64,000 nt of DNA from Devosia nitrariae (GCF_030160115.1 NZ_BSNS01000003.1:62001-126000), one strand, 5' to 3'. Counted from the first letter of the stretch, positions 46,699-56,335 are shown. Made by a program: numbers and translations. The notes: a model not told the origin generated them from the sequence alone.

Positions 46699-47805
46699 AT
46701 GGCGGACGGCAAGCGGCTCGGCATCGGCATCATCGGCACCGGCAATATTTCATCGGCCTATTTGAAGGCGATGCTCGGGCGTGACGGATTGCCCGGCTTT
46801 CCCGTACTCGATGTCAAAGGGCTCGCCGACATGCGTCCGGAGATCGCCGAAGCGCGGGCCGGCGAGTTCGGCCTCAGGGCCATGAGCATCGAGGCGATGC
46901 TTGCCGATCCCGAGGTCGCGCTCATCGTCAATCTCACCATACCGCGCGCCCATGTGGAGGTTGGCCTGCGGGCGCTCGCCGCGGGCAAGCACGTCTATTC
47001 GGAAAAGCCTCTGGGTGTTGCGTTCGCCGAGGGGAAGGAACTCGTCGAGACCGCCCGGGCTAAGGGGCTGCGTGTCGGCTCGGCGCCGGATACGTTCCTC
47101 GGCGGCGCGCATCAGCAGGCGCGGGCAGTGGTCGACAGCGGCGTGCTGGGCCAGCTCGTCGGCGGCACCGCCTTCATGATGATCCCCGGCCATGAGAGCT
47201 GGCATCCGGATCCAGCCTTCTATTACGATATCGGGGGCGGCCCGATGCTCGACATGGGCCCCTACTACATCACCGATCTCGTCAATCTCCTCGGCCCGGT
47301 CACGCGTGTTGCCGCCATGAGCTCGACCTCAAGGCTCGAGCGCACCATCACCAGCGCCCCGAAGCGCGGCGACGTGGTGCCGGTCAAGATCGCGACCCAC
47401 ATCACCGGCAGCATGGGCTTTGCCAGCGGCGTCATCGTGCAGGTCGCCATGAGCTTCGACGTTGCCGGCCACAAGCACACGCCGCTCGAGATCTACGGCA
47501 CGGAGGCGAGCCTCATCGTCCCCGACCCCAACCATTTCGGCGGCACAGTCGAGATCAAGAAGGTCGGCCGCGAGGAGCCGTGGAACGAGGTGCCGGTCGA
47601 CACACCCTATGCGGCCGGCAACTACCGCTCGCTCGGCGTCGCCGACATGGCCGAGGCTATTCTCGAGGATCGCCCGCACCGGGCGAACGGCGATCTGGCG
47701 CTGCACGTGCTCGAGGTGATGGAAGCGTTCGAAGCCGCCTCGCGCGAGGGCCGCACCGTCGACATCTCGACGCGCCCCGAACGCCCGGCAGCACTTGCGG
47801 GCTAG
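46699..47805 (+). CDS. Gfo/Idh/MocA family oxidoreductase
   Basis: A 368-residue NAD(P)-dependent dehydrogenase. The Rossmann motif GIGIIGTGNISSAYL starts near residue 8; EKP is at 102-104; then IPGHESWHPDPAFYYDIGGGPMLDMGPYYITDL with the conserved GGGPxxDMGPY active-site region. A GGGAGG site lies 8 bases before the ATG. The substrate is probably a sugar or polyol. It is a lone gene with a striking upstream palindrome, followed by repeat copy E. Confidence 0.92.
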   Translation: MADGKRLGIGIIGTGNISSAYLKAMLGRDGLPGFPVLDVKGLADMRPEIAEARAGEFGLRAMSIEAMLADPEVALIVNLTIPRAHVEVGLRALAAGKHVYSEKPLGVAFAEGKELVETARAKGLRVGSAPDTFLGGAHQQARAVVDSGVLGQLVGGTAFMMIPGHESWHPDPAFYYDIGGGPMLDMGPYYITDLVNLLGPVTRVAAMSSTSRLERTITSAPKRGDVVPVKIATHITGSMGFASGVIVQVAMSFDVAGHKHTPLEIYGTEASLIVPDPNHFGGTVEIKKVGREEPWNEVPVDTPYAAGNYRSLGVADMAEAILEDRPHRANGDLALHVLEVMEAFEAASREGRTVDISTRPERPAALAG

Positions 47806-47810
47806 TTTTC

Positions 47811-47862
47811 TCCGCGCTTTCGAACCGCAAAAGTGGCGGCCACTTTTGCGGAAAGCGCTCTA
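47811..47862. repeat. RIME-like repeat, copy E (right half only)
   Basis: GCGCTTTCGAACCGC then AAAAGTGG-CGG-CCACTTTT, GCGGAAAGCGC and terminal GCTCTA. The left hairpin is absent. It lies between convergent genes. Confidence 0.85.
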
Positions 47863-47878
47863 ATCGGACAATAACAGC

Positions 47879-49051
47879 TCAGCGCTTCCTCGGCGTGCCG
47901 AAGACGTCGGCGAAGACATCGATCAGGAGCCGGTCCTTGACGTGGACCTTGGGATCGAAGACGGGCGTTGCGGTTCGGTCCCGGCCCCAGTTGGTGGTGA
48001 TGCCGTTGAGGTGATAGGCGTAGAAATCGGCGGTGGAGCCTGAAAGGTTGAACCAGCCGCGCACCTGGTGCGTCCAGGGCTGAGCCCGCCAGAGGGCCAG
48101 CCAGGACCGGCGCGGATTGATCGCCCACTTCTTGCCCGGATCCTTGGCCTGTCGCCCCTTCTTGCGGACGACAAAATCGGCGTGACGCGGCATGGACGAC
48201 TGGTCCTCGCGCACGTTCTCCACCCAGATGCGGGTGAAGCGGAGGATGCCGAACGGGGCCCGCTCGGCCGCCTTGAACACCGAGCGGCGATGGGGCGAAA
48301 CCACCAGTTCGTCGATGTCGACGCTCAGGAGCGAGCGCGAGCGCGCGGCGTATTTGCGGAACACCTGGGTAAAGAGCGGCGGTTGGGCGAAGCGCACCCA
48401 GTGACCGGGCAGCTGCGGCGAATGGTGCGGATCAGTCATGCCGTAGCGGAACGACCAGGGGACCACCATTACCCGGCGCACGCCGGCAACGCCGGCGATC
48501 GTCTCGCGCAACTGCGCGTGCGAGTAGGCCGTCGAGCCATTGTCGTAGACGATGACGGCCGTCGCGCCGTGCTCCTTTACGTAGAACCGCGCCCAGTCGG
48601 CAATCCACTGCAGCGCGTTGTCCTTGTTGATCGCCACCAGCACCCGTTCTCCTGCAAAAAGCTCTGAGGCGTTGGGCCGAATCTCAACCTCGTGGCTCTG
48701 TCCGGCGATATGGATGCGCAGATGCGTGTCCTCGGGCGGCAGTCGAACCCGGGCCAGGACGACCTGCAAGCCGAAATGCAGCTGCACCCTGGGCTTGTGA
48801 CCGGAGACGAGGCCCGTGACGGCAAGGTCGCGGATCGCTGGCTCGAGGTTCATAGCGATCGGACCGACAAGGTAGACGTGGCGCCCGCCGACGCTGCGGA
48901 AGACGTCGAAAAACAGCGCCCGATCCTCGAACTGGTCGTAGAACTTTTGCGGACGCGGAAGCTCTGGCGAATAGGGCTGGCGCCGCAGTGGCGCATTCTC
49001 GTCGAGATAGACGGGCGAGAACCGGGCAGCCTCCGCAAAGAAGTCCGTCAC
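47879..49051 (-). CDS. GT92-like glycosyltransferase (second of two paralogues)
   Basis: A 390-residue protein like DUF23/GT92 transferases. It has KDNALQWIADWARFYVKEHGATAVIVYDNGS (about 144-173) and the DXD-type site VDIDELV, Asp residues at 245 and 247. The C-terminal third contains HADFVVRKKGR and HLNGITTNW. The GTG start overlaps the stop of the upstream paralogue (GTGA). Acceptor unknown; perhaps cell-surface glycans. It carries no signal peptide. Confidence 0.82.
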   Translation of the reverse strand: MTDFFAEAARFSPVYLDENAPLRRQPYSPELPRPQKFYDQFEDRALFFDVFRSVGGRHVYLVGPIAMNLEPAIRDLAVTGLVSGHKPRVQLHFGLQVVLARVRLPPEDTHLRIHIAGQSHEVEIRPNASELFAGERVLVAINKDNALQWIADWARFYVKEHGATAVIVYDNGSTAYSHAQLRETIAGVAGVRRVMVVPWSFRYGMTDPHHSPQLPGHWVRFAQPPLFTQVFRKYAARSRSLLSVDIDELVVSPHRRSVFKAAERAPFGILRFTRIWVENVREDQSSMPRHADFVVRKKGRQAKDPGKKWAINPRRSWLALWRAQPWTHQVRGWFNLSGSTADFYAYHLNGITTNWGRDRTATPVFDPKVHVKDRLLIDVFADVFGTPRKR

Positions 49052-50259
49052 GAGGCGCTCCCGGCTTCGGGAAAGGTGCTCTTCAGCAAAGCGGAAAGCC
49101 TCGTATCCTCGACAAGAGTATCGTCGGACTCCAGCGTGACTCTGCGGTCGTATTTCCAGCTCGTCGAGATGCCTCGGAAATGGGCGATGTAGGCTGTACC
49201 CGGCTTATGGCGGGTGAGGGGCGGGCGATTGATGATGAGATGGGCGCGCGGCTGCACGCGCAGGTCTTGCATCCAGCGGCGATCAGGGGCCATGGCCCAC
49301 TTGGTAGTCCCGCCGCGGGTGACGTCGTCGTCTGCCTTGGCGAGGCAGAAGTCACGGTGGCGATAAACCCCATCCGGGCGTGGCTTGACCGGCACGGGTT
49401 CGATCCAGCGATTGCGGAAATAGACCGTGCCCGAGCGCGAGGCGCGGGCGGTTTCGAATACTGTTTCATCGGTCAGGGGCACCGCCAGTTCATCGATATC
49501 GCAATCGAGGATGCCGGAGGCTCGCGCCGCGTAGCGGCGGAACATGTTGGTAAAGAGCGACGGCTGCAGGAAATGCGCCCAGAAGCGGTTGTCCGGCAAG
49601 GCGTTGTCGGGACGCTGATAAGCGAAGGGCGCCGGCACCACGCAGATCTTGTCGAGGCCATTGACGGCAACGAGCGTTGCCTCGATGTCGGCGGGCGCGT
49701 AGCGGTCCGAGGCATTGTCGAACAGCAGGACGGCGCTCGCACCCTGGTTGACGACGTGAAACCGTGCCCAGTCGGCGATCCATTGCAGATCGTTGTTCTT
49801 TGAGACGGTCGCCAGCAGGTTCTGACCCTCGAACCAGCTGGAATAGTTGGCGCCGACGGGCACGGTGAAGGTCATGCCTGCAAACTCGACCTCGAGATGG
49901 GTCGTACCGGCCGGAGCGGCGAGCGAATAAATATGCACCTTCTGGGAATGGTGACCTCTCGCCCGCAGACGTGTGCCGCTCGGGCGCGCGGTATAGCGAG
50001 CGTTGCGGTAGTGCTGGGCGAGGTTCACCGGCGGCGGCCCGTGCAGGAGGATGCGCTTGCCAGCCTCATCCCAGAAGACGTCGTAGAAGATGCAACGATC
50101 CTCGAAATGGGCGAGGAATTGCGCCTCGCGCGGCACATTGGGCGAGATGAAGCCTCGGCGCAGGGAGCTGTCCTGCGGCAAGAAGAGGGAATTGAGATGC
50201 GGTCGCGGCATCACCCGGTCGGCAGTGTCGCCTGGCTGTGCTGCAGCGACCGTGCTCAT
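49048..50259 (-). CDS. GT92-like glycosyltransferase (first of two paralogues)
   Basis: A 403-residue paralogue of the next gene; shared blocks are KNNDLQWIADWARFHVVNQGASAVLLFDNAS, FLQPSLFTNMFRRYAARASGILDCDIDELAV (DXD site at residues 254-257) and HFRGISTSW. Both an N-terminal PHLNSLFLPQDSSLRRGFISP segment and the C-terminal half align with its neighbour, so a tandem duplication is likely. Its ATG overlaps the stop of pheT by 4 bp, which is unusual for a glycosyltransferase. Confidence 0.82.
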   Translation of the reverse strand: MSTVAAAQPGDTADRVMPRPHLNSLFLPQDSSLRRGFISPNVPREAQFLAHFEDRCIFYDVFWDEAGKRILLHGPPPVNLAQHYRNARYTARPSGTRLRARGHHSQKVHIYSLAAPAGTTHLEVEFAGMTFTVPVGANYSSWFEGQNLLATVSKNNDLQWIADWARFHVVNQGASAVLLFDNASDRYAPADIEATLVAVNGLDKICVVPAPFAYQRPDNALPDNRFWAHFLQPSLFTNMFRRYAARASGILDCDIDELAVPLTDETVFETARASRSGTVYFRNRWIEPVPVKPRPDGVYRHRDFCLAKADDDVTRGGTTKWAMAPDRRWMQDLRVQPRAHLIINRPPLTRHKPGTAYIAHFRGISTSWKYDRRVTLESDDTLVEDTRLSALLKSTFPEAGSAS

Positions 50260-52679
50260 CCCCGCAGGGCTCCGCCCGTGGTCTTGACGACGGCGGCCAC
50301 CACCGCTCCTGAGACCTTTTCGATCTCCTCGTCGGTCAGCGTCCTGTCGCGCGGCTGCAGGGTGACCTCGATGGCGACGGACTTCTTGCCTTCGCCGACA
50401 TGGGCACCTTCGAAAATGTCGAAGATCGTGACGTCCTCGATCAGCGTCTTGTCGGCGCCGCGCGCGGCTCTGAGGATCGAAGCGGCACTCGCCGAGCGGT
50501 CGACGAGGAAGGCGAAGTCGCGCTTGACCGGCATCAGCGGCGATATGTCGAGCGCCCCCTTGGACCTGGTCGGCTTCTTCCTTGGTTCGGGCAGGGCATC
50601 GAGATCGATCTCGAAGGCGGCGACGGGAAAATCGATGTCCATCGCCTCGCTCCAGGCCGGGTGAAGCTCGCCGAACCAGCCGACAATGATCTTCGGACCA
50701 AGCTGGACGCGTCCGCCTCGGCCCGGATGGCTCCAGGCCGCGGGCTCGGCTACGAGCTGGAGCTTGTCGATGCCGACGCCCAGCGCGTCAAGAGCCGCGG
50801 CAAGGTCGGCCTTGGCATCGAACACACCGACCTGTTTGGCGTCGCCCTGCCAATGACGGCCGGCGCCGGTCAGCCGCGCCGTGCCGGTGCGGAGACCGCT
50901 GGCATGGGTGTGCTGGCCTTCCGGCGCATCGGACAGGAACACCTGCCCCACCTCGAAAAGCCCGATATCGGCGCGGCCGCGATGGGCGTTGCGCCGTGCC
51001 GCGGCAAGGAGGCCGGGCAGCAGCGAGGGGCGCATATCGGTCATATCGGAGGCGATTGCGTTGGCAAGCTGCAGGCTCTCGGCACCGCCACCGAACCGCA
51101 CGGCCTCCTCATGCGGAATGAAAGACCAGGTCACAGCTTCATCGAGGCCGCGGGCGGCGAGCGCACGGCGGGCGACACGGCGGCGGTTCTGGATGGTCGT
51201 CAGCATGCGCGGCGCGACGTGGTGAAGGCGCGGCAGGGGATCGACCGGCACCTTGTCGACGCCGACCATACGCATCACCTCCTCGACGAGGTCTGCCTTC
51301 TGCGTCACGTCCGGCCGCCACGACGGTACCGTGACCTTGCGGGTGAAGCCCGCCCCTTCGACGGCGAAGCCGAGGCGGGAGAGGATCGCCTCGATCTCAT
51401 CGGCCGCGATCCTGAGGCCCGTCAGCCGCTCGACCTCGGAAAACGGGAAGTCGATGACGACGGCCGGCGGCGTGTCCTCGCCCGAGACCACCGGCTCCAG
51501 GGGCTCGCCGCCGCAGAGTTCGAGCACCAGGCGCGTCGCGAGCTCGAGGCCGGGCTCGGTCAAGGCCGGGTCGACCGAGCGCTCGAGCCGGTAGCGGGCA
51601 TCCGAGACGATACCCGTCTTGCGGCCGGTACGCGCGACGAGTTGCGGGTCCCAACTCGCGCATTCCATGAAAACGTCGACGGTTTCCTCGACGACACCCG
51701 AGCGCTCGCCGCCCATGATGCCGCCAAGGCAAAGCGGCCCGACATCGTCGGCGATAACCGTCATCGTTTCGTCGAGCGGGTACGTCCTGTTATCGAGCGC
51801 ATCGAGCTCCTCGCCCGGCCGGGCATTGCGCAGCACGGGCTGGCCGACGATCCTGGCCGCGTCATAGGCGTGCAGCGGCCGCCCCCAGCCGAGCGAAACG
51901 AGGTTGGTGATGTCGACGATGGCGTTGATCGGCCGCAAGCCAACCGCGCGCAGGCGCCGCTGCAGCCAGGCGGGCGACGGGCCGTTCCTTACGCCCCTGA
52001 TGTAGCGGCCGGCGAACTTGCGTATGGTCTTGTCCTCACCGGGCGCGAACTGATGCGGCAGGGGTGCAAACGGGCTCGTGCCGGTCGAGGGCACCGGTGA
52101 CATGTCGGTGGTCTTCAGGGAGCCGATGCCGAAGGCGGCAAGGTCGCGCGCGATGCCGTGGACGCCGGTGCAGTCGCCGCGATTGGGGGTGATCGAGATA
52201 TCGAAGGTGACGCCCTTGAGACCCGCATAGTCGGAGTAGCGCTGACCCGTCGGCGCGTCGGCCGGCAAGTCTATGATGCCGTCGTGGTCGTTGCCGAGCC
52301 CGAGTTCCATGGCCGAGCACAACATGCCGTTCGACACCTGGCCGCGGATGACGCCCTTGCCGATGGTGATGTCCTTGCCGGGAATGTAAGTGCCGGGGAA
52401 GGCGAAGACCGACTTCATGCCGGTGCGCGCATTGGGCGCGCCGCAGACGACGTCGAGAATCTCGCCGCTGCCGGCATCAACCTTGCACACCTTCAATTTG
52501 TCGGCATTCGGGTGCTGCTCGGCCGAGACCACATGGGCGACGACAAACTCACTGAACGCCTTGCCCTGGTCCTCGATCTCCTCGAGCTCGAGGCCGATCA
52601 TGGTGAGGGCTGCGCCGATCTCGTCGGCGCTCGCCGTGGTGTCGAGGTGCTCCTTGAGCCAGTCGAGGGTGAACTTCAT
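50256..52679 (-). CDS. pheT: Phenylalanine--tRNA ligase, beta subunit
   Basis: An 807-residue cytoplasmic subunit that with PheS forms the alpha2-beta2 synthetase. Domains in order: N-terminal tRNA-binding fold (about 39-150, KLKVCKVDAGSGEILDVVCGAPNAR), B3/B4 editing region (RKFAGRYIRGV... IVDITNLV), B5 domain, core, and C-terminal FDX-ACB domain (SPLMPVKRDFAFLVDRSASA). MKFTLDWLKEHLDT is the family start. It does not directly follow pheS; an exonuclease gene lies between. It is translationally coupled to a glycosyltransferase gene downstream. Confidence 0.98.
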   Translation of the reverse strand: MKFTLDWLKEHLDTTASADEIGAALTMIGLELEEIEDQGKAFSEFVVAHVVSAEQHPNADKLKVCKVDAGSGEILDVVCGAPNARTGMKSVFAFPGTYIPGKDITIGKGVIRGQVSNGMLCSAMELGLGNDHDGIIDLPADAPTGQRYSDYAGLKGVTFDISITPNRGDCTGVHGIARDLAAFGIGSLKTTDMSPVPSTGTSPFAPLPHQFAPGEDKTIRKFAGRYIRGVRNGPSPAWLQRRLRAVGLRPINAIVDITNLVSLGWGRPLHAYDAARIVGQPVLRNARPGEELDALDNRTYPLDETMTVIADDVGPLCLGGIMGGERSGVVEETVDVFMECASWDPQLVARTGRKTGIVSDARYRLERSVDPALTEPGLELATRLVLELCGGEPLEPVVSGEDTPPAVVIDFPFSEVERLTGLRIAADEIEAILSRLGFAVEGAGFTRKVTVPSWRPDVTQKADLVEEVMRMVGVDKVPVDPLPRLHHVAPRMLTTIQNRRRVARRALAARGLDEAVTWSFIPHEEAVRFGGGAESLQLANAIASDMTDMRPSLLPGLLAAARRNAHRGRADIGLFEVGQVFLSDAPEGQHTHASGLRTGTARLTGAGRHWQGDAKQVGVFDAKADLAAALDALGVGIDKLQLVAEPAAWSHPGRGGRVQLGPKIIVGWFGELHPAWSEAMDIDFPVAAFEIDLDALPEPRKKPTRSKGALDISPLMPVKRDFAFLVDRSASAASILRAARGADKTLIEDVTIFDIFEGAHVGEGKKSVAIEVTLQPRDRTLTDEEIEKVSGAVVAAVVKTTGGALRG

Positions 52680-52696
52680 CTTGCGCCTTGCGGGTC

Positions 52697-53335
52697 TTAT
52701 CGAAAGTCGGAGGGGGTACCGGTGATGGGCGGCAGTGCCCGGGAAATCTTGAACAGCTCGACGAGCACATTGGCAAAGCCGCGGGCGTCGTCGATGGCCC
52801 GATGGGTGTGGGGCACGTGTCCGTAGTACTCGGCCGGCAGCTTGCTCATGCCCCAGTCGAGATAGGACGCGCCACGCAGCGTGCCGGCCATGGTATAGAG
52901 GCACACTCCGCCGCCCCTGAAGATCTGGCGGGTCTTGAACGGACCGCCGAGCGCGCGGGTGCCGGCATATTCGTCGAGATAGTGGTCCATCCACAGGCCG
53001 TCGAAGATCATCGGAGCGGCAACGAAGACGCATGGTCCGGCCAGGCTTTCCACCCAGTCGGCAAAGCGTGGCATGACCATTTCAGGCGGCTCGGCGCCGA
53101 TTGTTGCCGCCTCGTAGGCCTCCGGCTGCGTCTGCCACCAAGCCATGGTCTCGGGGTTCGGCGCCCGGTCGGCGCGCGGCGTCAACACCGCCTCGAACTC
53201 GCCGTGGGCGTTGCCGTCGGCGTCGATGGCGACCGATGCGAAGCTGAGCATGGAGTTGTGCAGCGGCGTCGGACCGTCTGCTTCGATGTCGGTGACAACG
53301 AACACAGGACTGCCGTGCGCGGGCGTGCCGCGCAT
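52697..53335 (-). CDS. DnaQ-like (DEDD) 3'-5' exonuclease domain protein
   Basis: A 212-residue single-domain exonuclease. VFVVTDIEADGP holds the first acidic pair of the DEDD fold, and HTHRAIDDARGFANVL the last His/Asp pair. The start MRGTPAHGS is chosen; a GTG giving 16 more residues (from 53383) is possible but lacks a ribosome site. It lies between pheS and pheT, 17 bp before pheT, so the three could be co-expressed. The substrate (DNA or RNA) is unknown. Confidence 0.82.
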   Translation of the reverse strand: MRGTPAHGSPVFVVTDIEADGPTPLHNSMLSFASVAIDADGNAHGEFEAVLTPRADRAPNPETMAWWQTQPEAYEAATIGAEPPEMVMPRFADWVESLAGPCVFVAAPMIFDGLWMDHYLDEYAGTRALGGPFKTRQIFRGGGVCLYTMAGTLRGASYLDWGMSKLPAEYYGHVPHTHRAIDDARGFANVLVELFKISRALPPITGTPSDFR

Positions 53336-53416
53336 CAGCCCCGAGGGGCGCACATCATCCTGCTGAACTTCACCGGTCGTCACGATTGGGCGCTCGCATA
53401 GCTGGCACGGAGGGAG

Positions 53417-53443
53417 AGCACGCCGCTCAAGCGGCGTGCTTTT
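53417..53443. terminator. Hairpin between pheS and the exonuclease gene
   Basis: AGCACGCCGC-TCAA-GCGGCGTGCT is a perfect 10-bp stem. A T-run follows only on the plus strand (TTTT), while the genes run minus, so it may be a weak attenuator or mRNA stabiliser for pheS, rather than a full terminator. Confidence 0.45.
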
Positions 53444-53446
53444 GAA

Positions 53447-54577
53447 TCAGGAGCTCAAGCCTGCGAACAGTGTCGGCAGGTCGAACGGACGGAAGCCATA
53501 GTGGTCGAGCCAGCGCTGGTCGGCATCGAAGAAGGCGCGCAGGTCCGGCATGCCGTATTTGAGCATGGCGATGCGATCGATGCCCATGCCCCAGGCGAAG
53601 CCCTGGTAGACATCGGGGTCGAGCCCGGCATTGGCGATGACGTTGGGGTGCACCATGCCGCAGCCGAGGATCTCCAGCCAGTCGCTGCCCTGGCCGATCT
53701 TGACCTCGCCGCCCGAGCGGTCGCACTGGACGTCCACCTCCATCGAGGGCTCGGTGAAGGGGAAGAACGAGGGGCGGAACCGCAGGGTGACGTCCGGGAT
53801 CTCGAAATAGGCTTTGAGGAACTCCTCGAGCACCCAGCGCAACTGTCCGATGTGGCTGGACTTGTCGATCACCAGACCCTCGACCTGATGGAACATCGGT
53901 GTGTGGGTCTGGTCGCTGTCGTTGCGGTAGGTGCGCCCGGGCATGACCACGCGGATCGGCGGGTCGATCGGCGGAGTGATGTAACCCGCTGTCGGCGGGT
54001 TGTTGGTCTTTTGCATCACACGCACCTGCACCGGCGAGGTATGCGTGCGCAAGAGTTTGCGCTCACCATCCGCGCCGGGTTTTAAAAAGAACGTGTCGTG
54101 CATCTCCCGGGCCGGATGGCCCTCAGGGAAATTGAGTGCGGTGAAGTTGAAGTAGTCGGTCTCGATATCCGGTCCCTCGGCGATCGAGAAACCCATGTCG
54201 GAAAAGATCGCGGCGATCTCGTCCATGACTTGGCTGATCGGGTGGATGCGCCCGCGCGCGGTCGGGGCGGGTTGGAGCGGCAGGGTGACGTCGACCGTCT
54301 CGGCGGCGAGCCGGGCCTCGAGCGCCTTGTCCCGTAGCTCGCTGCCGCGCGCCTCGATAAGGCCGGCGATCTCGTTCTTGAGGCCGTTGATCGCGGGGCC
54401 GGCGGTCTTGCGATCTTCGGGCGCCATGGTGCCGAGGGTGGCCAGTAGCGCCGAAACGCTACCCTTCTTGCCGAGGGCGGCCACGCGCACGGCATCGAGC
54501 GACTGTTCGGTCTCGGCAGCTTCTATGGCGGCGGTGATTTCGGCGCGAAGATCGCTGATCTGTGTTTCGAGAGACAT
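53447..54577 (-). CDS. pheS: Phenylalanine--tRNA ligase, alpha subunit
   Basis: A 376-residue class II synthetase subunit. An N-terminal coiled coil (about 1-90, [19 protein letters not shown]) is followed by the catalytic core: [25 protein letters not shown], motif 2 ([21 protein letters not shown]) and motif 3 ([21 protein letters not shown]). The start [10 protein letters not shown] was selected over 15 upstream residues that would lie in the terminator spacer. It is normally co-transcribed with pheT, here separated by the exonuclease gene. Confidence 0.98.
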   Translation of the reverse strand: MSLETQISDLRAEITAAIEAAETEQSLDAVRVAALGKKGSVSALLATLGTMAPEDRKTAGPAINGLKNEIAGLIEARGSELRDKALEARLAAETVDVTLPLQPAPTARGRIHPISQVMDEIAAIFSDMGFSIAEGPDIETDYFNFTALNFPEGHPAREMHDTFFLKPGADGERKLLRTHTSPVQVRVMQKTNNPPTAGYITPPIDPPIRVVMPGRTYRNDSDQTHTPMFHQVEGLVIDKSSHIGQLRWVLEEFLKAYFEIPDVTLRFRPSFFPFTEPSMEVDVQCDRSGGEVKIGQGSDWLEILGCGMVHPNVIANAGLDPDVYQGFAWGMGIDRIAMLKYGMPDLRAFFDADQRWLDHYGFRPFDLPTLFAGLSS

Positions 54578-54615
54578 CTGAATATCCGTTGCGAGCAAGC
54601 GGTGAGGTTCATCGC

Positions 54616-54659
54616 AAAACAAAACGCCCTGCGCCAGCCCTTATGGGCGGCGCAAGGCG
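54616..54659 (-). terminator. Intrinsic terminator between rplT and pheS
   Basis: On the minus strand CGCCTTGCGCC pairs with GGCGCAGGGCG (one G-U pair) and is followed by TTTTGTTTT. It ends the rpmI-rplT transcript and could also attenuate read-through into pheS. Confidence 0.88.
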
Positions 54660-54693
54660 CGAATTTACCTCGGCAGACCGAGAGAGATCAGGT

Positions 54694-55095
54694 TTAGGCG
54701 GTAACCCGGGCGTGGGTCGTATCTTCCACGTCCTTCAGGTACCCCAGCGCCGCCTTGGCCTTTTCGACCAGGACGCCGAACGCGGCAGGCTCATGGATCG
54801 CCAGATCCGAGAGCACCTTGCGATCGACGGCAATCTCAGCCTTGCCGAGGCCGTCGATAAATCGGCCGTAGGTGAGGCCATGGTCGCGCACGGCCGCGTT
54901 GATGCGCTGGATCCAGAGCGCGCGGAAGTTACGCTTCTTGACGCGGCGGTCGCGGTAGGCGTACTGGCCGGCCTTCTCGACAGCCTGCTTGGCGATGCGG
55001 ATCGTGGACTTGCGGCGGCCGTAGTAACCCTCGGCGGCCTTCAAGACCTTTTTGTGACGGGCGTGGGCGGTAACGCCTCTCTTGACGCGTGACAT
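54694..55095 (-). CDS. rplT: 50S ribosomal protein L20
   Basis: A 133-residue basic ribosomal protein that binds 23S rRNA early in large-subunit assembly. [49 protein letters not shown] is the conserved N-terminal half, then [25 protein letters not shown]. It lies 17 bp after rpmI, as in most bacteria. The infC gene, usually upstream, is absent here. Confidence 0.98.
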   Translation of the reverse strand: MSRVKRGVTAHARHKKVLKAAEGYYGRRKSTIRIAKQAVEKAGQYAYRDRRVKKRNFRALWIQRINAAVRDHGLTYGRFIDGLGKAEIAVDRKVLSDLAIHEPAAFGVLVEKAKAALGYLKDVEDTTHARVTA

Positions 55096-55112
55096 TTAGG
55101 TTCCTTCCGGCG

Positions 55113-55313
55113 TTAGCGGTTGTACGGCATGTACCACTTGACCAAGTTCTCGTCGCCCTTGGCGAGGATCTTGGTGCCGCGGTTGGTGCGGATGTACTTG
55201 GCGTTGTGCGAGATCAGGCGGTGGCGCTTACCAGCCACGCCCGCCTTGACCTTGCCGGTCGCGGTGAACCTGAAGCGCTTCTTGGCGCCGGATTTGGTCT
55301 TCATCTTGGGCAT
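55113..55313 (-). CDS. rpmI: 50S ribosomal protein L35
   Basis: A 66-residue basic ribosomal protein, [20 protein letters not shown] to [20 protein letters not shown], with normal length. First gene of the rpmI-rplT operon. The start is the family-typical MPKMKTKSG; an upstream in-frame ATG would add 15 residues. Confidence 0.98.
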   Translation of the reverse strand: MPKMKTKSGAKKRFRFTATGKVKAGVAGKRHRLISHNAKYIRTNRGTKILAKGDENLVKWYMPYNR

Positions 55314-55454
55314 TTTGCGTGTCCTTGTCTTGTGACGGGGCTCAAAGCCTTGTCGCATTCAAAGACCGCCACGGCATGCCTTTTGGCCGGGCGGTCCGGA
55401 GAAGGCGCCTCTATAGGGGGAAAGGTGCCGGATGGCAAGTGGTCAGCGGGCCGC

Positions 55455-56288
55455 TCAGAGCATGGCCTCCAAGTGGTCTTCGAAGAGGAGGCCCGGCCTT
55501 GCCGCCAGCGCCGCCTCGTAGTGTTTCTCCGCCTCCAGCGAGACGGAAAGGAACGCTTGAAGCCCCTCGCGCCCATTTTCGTCGGCAAGCGGATAGTAAC
55601 CTGAAGCAAACCGGTCGAGCAGCCGCGTCTTGACCGCGATCATGCGCTCGGCGACCCCCGGCCCGTTGCTCATCGAGACCGGCATCTTGACGTAGTCGTG
55701 GAGGGGCGAGCCGATATGGTAGCAATGGTCGGCCGTCCGCCACAGCTTCAGGAGGAAATCGAGGTCAGTCATGTTGGGCAGGTCCGGGTCATAGCGCGCG
55801 TCGCACCTGGCGCGGTCCCAGACGATCATGGTGTCCATGGACAAGTTCACCCATTTGTGTTCACCGGGCGAAAGCACCCGGTCCTCGCCGGCGCCCACAT
55901 AGCGGCCGTGCTCGAAGCGGTCATTCATCACGTCGAGCGCGGTGGTCACGATCGGATGATCGGCGAGAGCGGCCATGGCACGCTCCAGCTTCTGGGGCTT
56001 GTAGCGGTCGTCTGCATCGAGCACGGCGGCGTAGCGCGTATCGATCGTCTCCAGGGCAACGTTGCGGGCATGCGAAGCGCCGGCCTTGAGCGCGCCCGAT
56101 TCCATGAAGGCGATGCGCGGGTTGAGGAGCCCCGCCTCCTCGAGAAGCGGGCGGTAGTTCGTGCCGTCGTCCGAAACGATGATCAGCCGCCAGTACGGCC
56201 ATGTCTGGGCCATAATGCTCGCCACCGCCGCGGCGATGGTGGCCTCGGCCTTGTAGGCCGGCATGACGATCGACACGATCTTGTCCAT
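55455..56288 (-). CDS. Glycosyltransferase family 2 protein
   Basis: A 277-residue inverting glycosyltransferase. KIVSIVMPAYKAEATIAAAVASIMAQTWPYWRLIIVSDDGT is the GT-A fold start, and LDADDRYKP holds the DXD site at residues 91-94. A GGGGGGA ribosome site precedes the ATG. It runs in the direction of rpmI but is separated from it by 141 bp. It may belong with the GT92 genes downstream in surface-glycan assembly; the sugar is unknown. Confidence 0.9.
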   Translation of the reverse strand: MDKIVSIVMPAYKAEATIAAAVASIMAQTWPYWRLIIVSDDGTNYRPLLEEAGLLNPRIAFMESGALKAGASHARNVALETIDTRYAAVLDADDRYKPQKLERAMAALADHPIVTTALDVMNDRFEHGRYVGAGEDRVLSPGEHKWVNLSMDTMIVWDRARCDARYDPDLPNMTDLDFLLKLWRTADHCYHIGSPLHDYVKMPVSMSNGPGVAERMIAVKTRLLDRFASGYYPLADENGREGLQAFLSVSLEAEKHYEAALAARPGLLFEDHLEAML

Positions 56289-56300
56289 TGTCCCCCCGGA

Positions 56301-56329
56301 CTTGAAGCGATCCGAAGCGCGTCCCATAT
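56301..56329 (+). promoter_or_regulatory. Sigma-32 (RpoH) promoter for hsp20
   Basis: CTTGAAG (56301-56307), 15-base spacer, CCCATAT (56323-56329): a nearly perfect match to the heat-shock consensus CTTGAAA/CCCATNT. It lies about 75 bp upstream of the small heat-shock gene. Confidence 0.88.
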
Positions 56330-56335
56330 CTCGGT

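Noticed and set aside
54578..54693. T-box or Phe-rich leader peptide in front of pheS
   Set aside because: No short frame with clustered Phe codons and no T-box core. The terminator is explained by the end of the rplT message.
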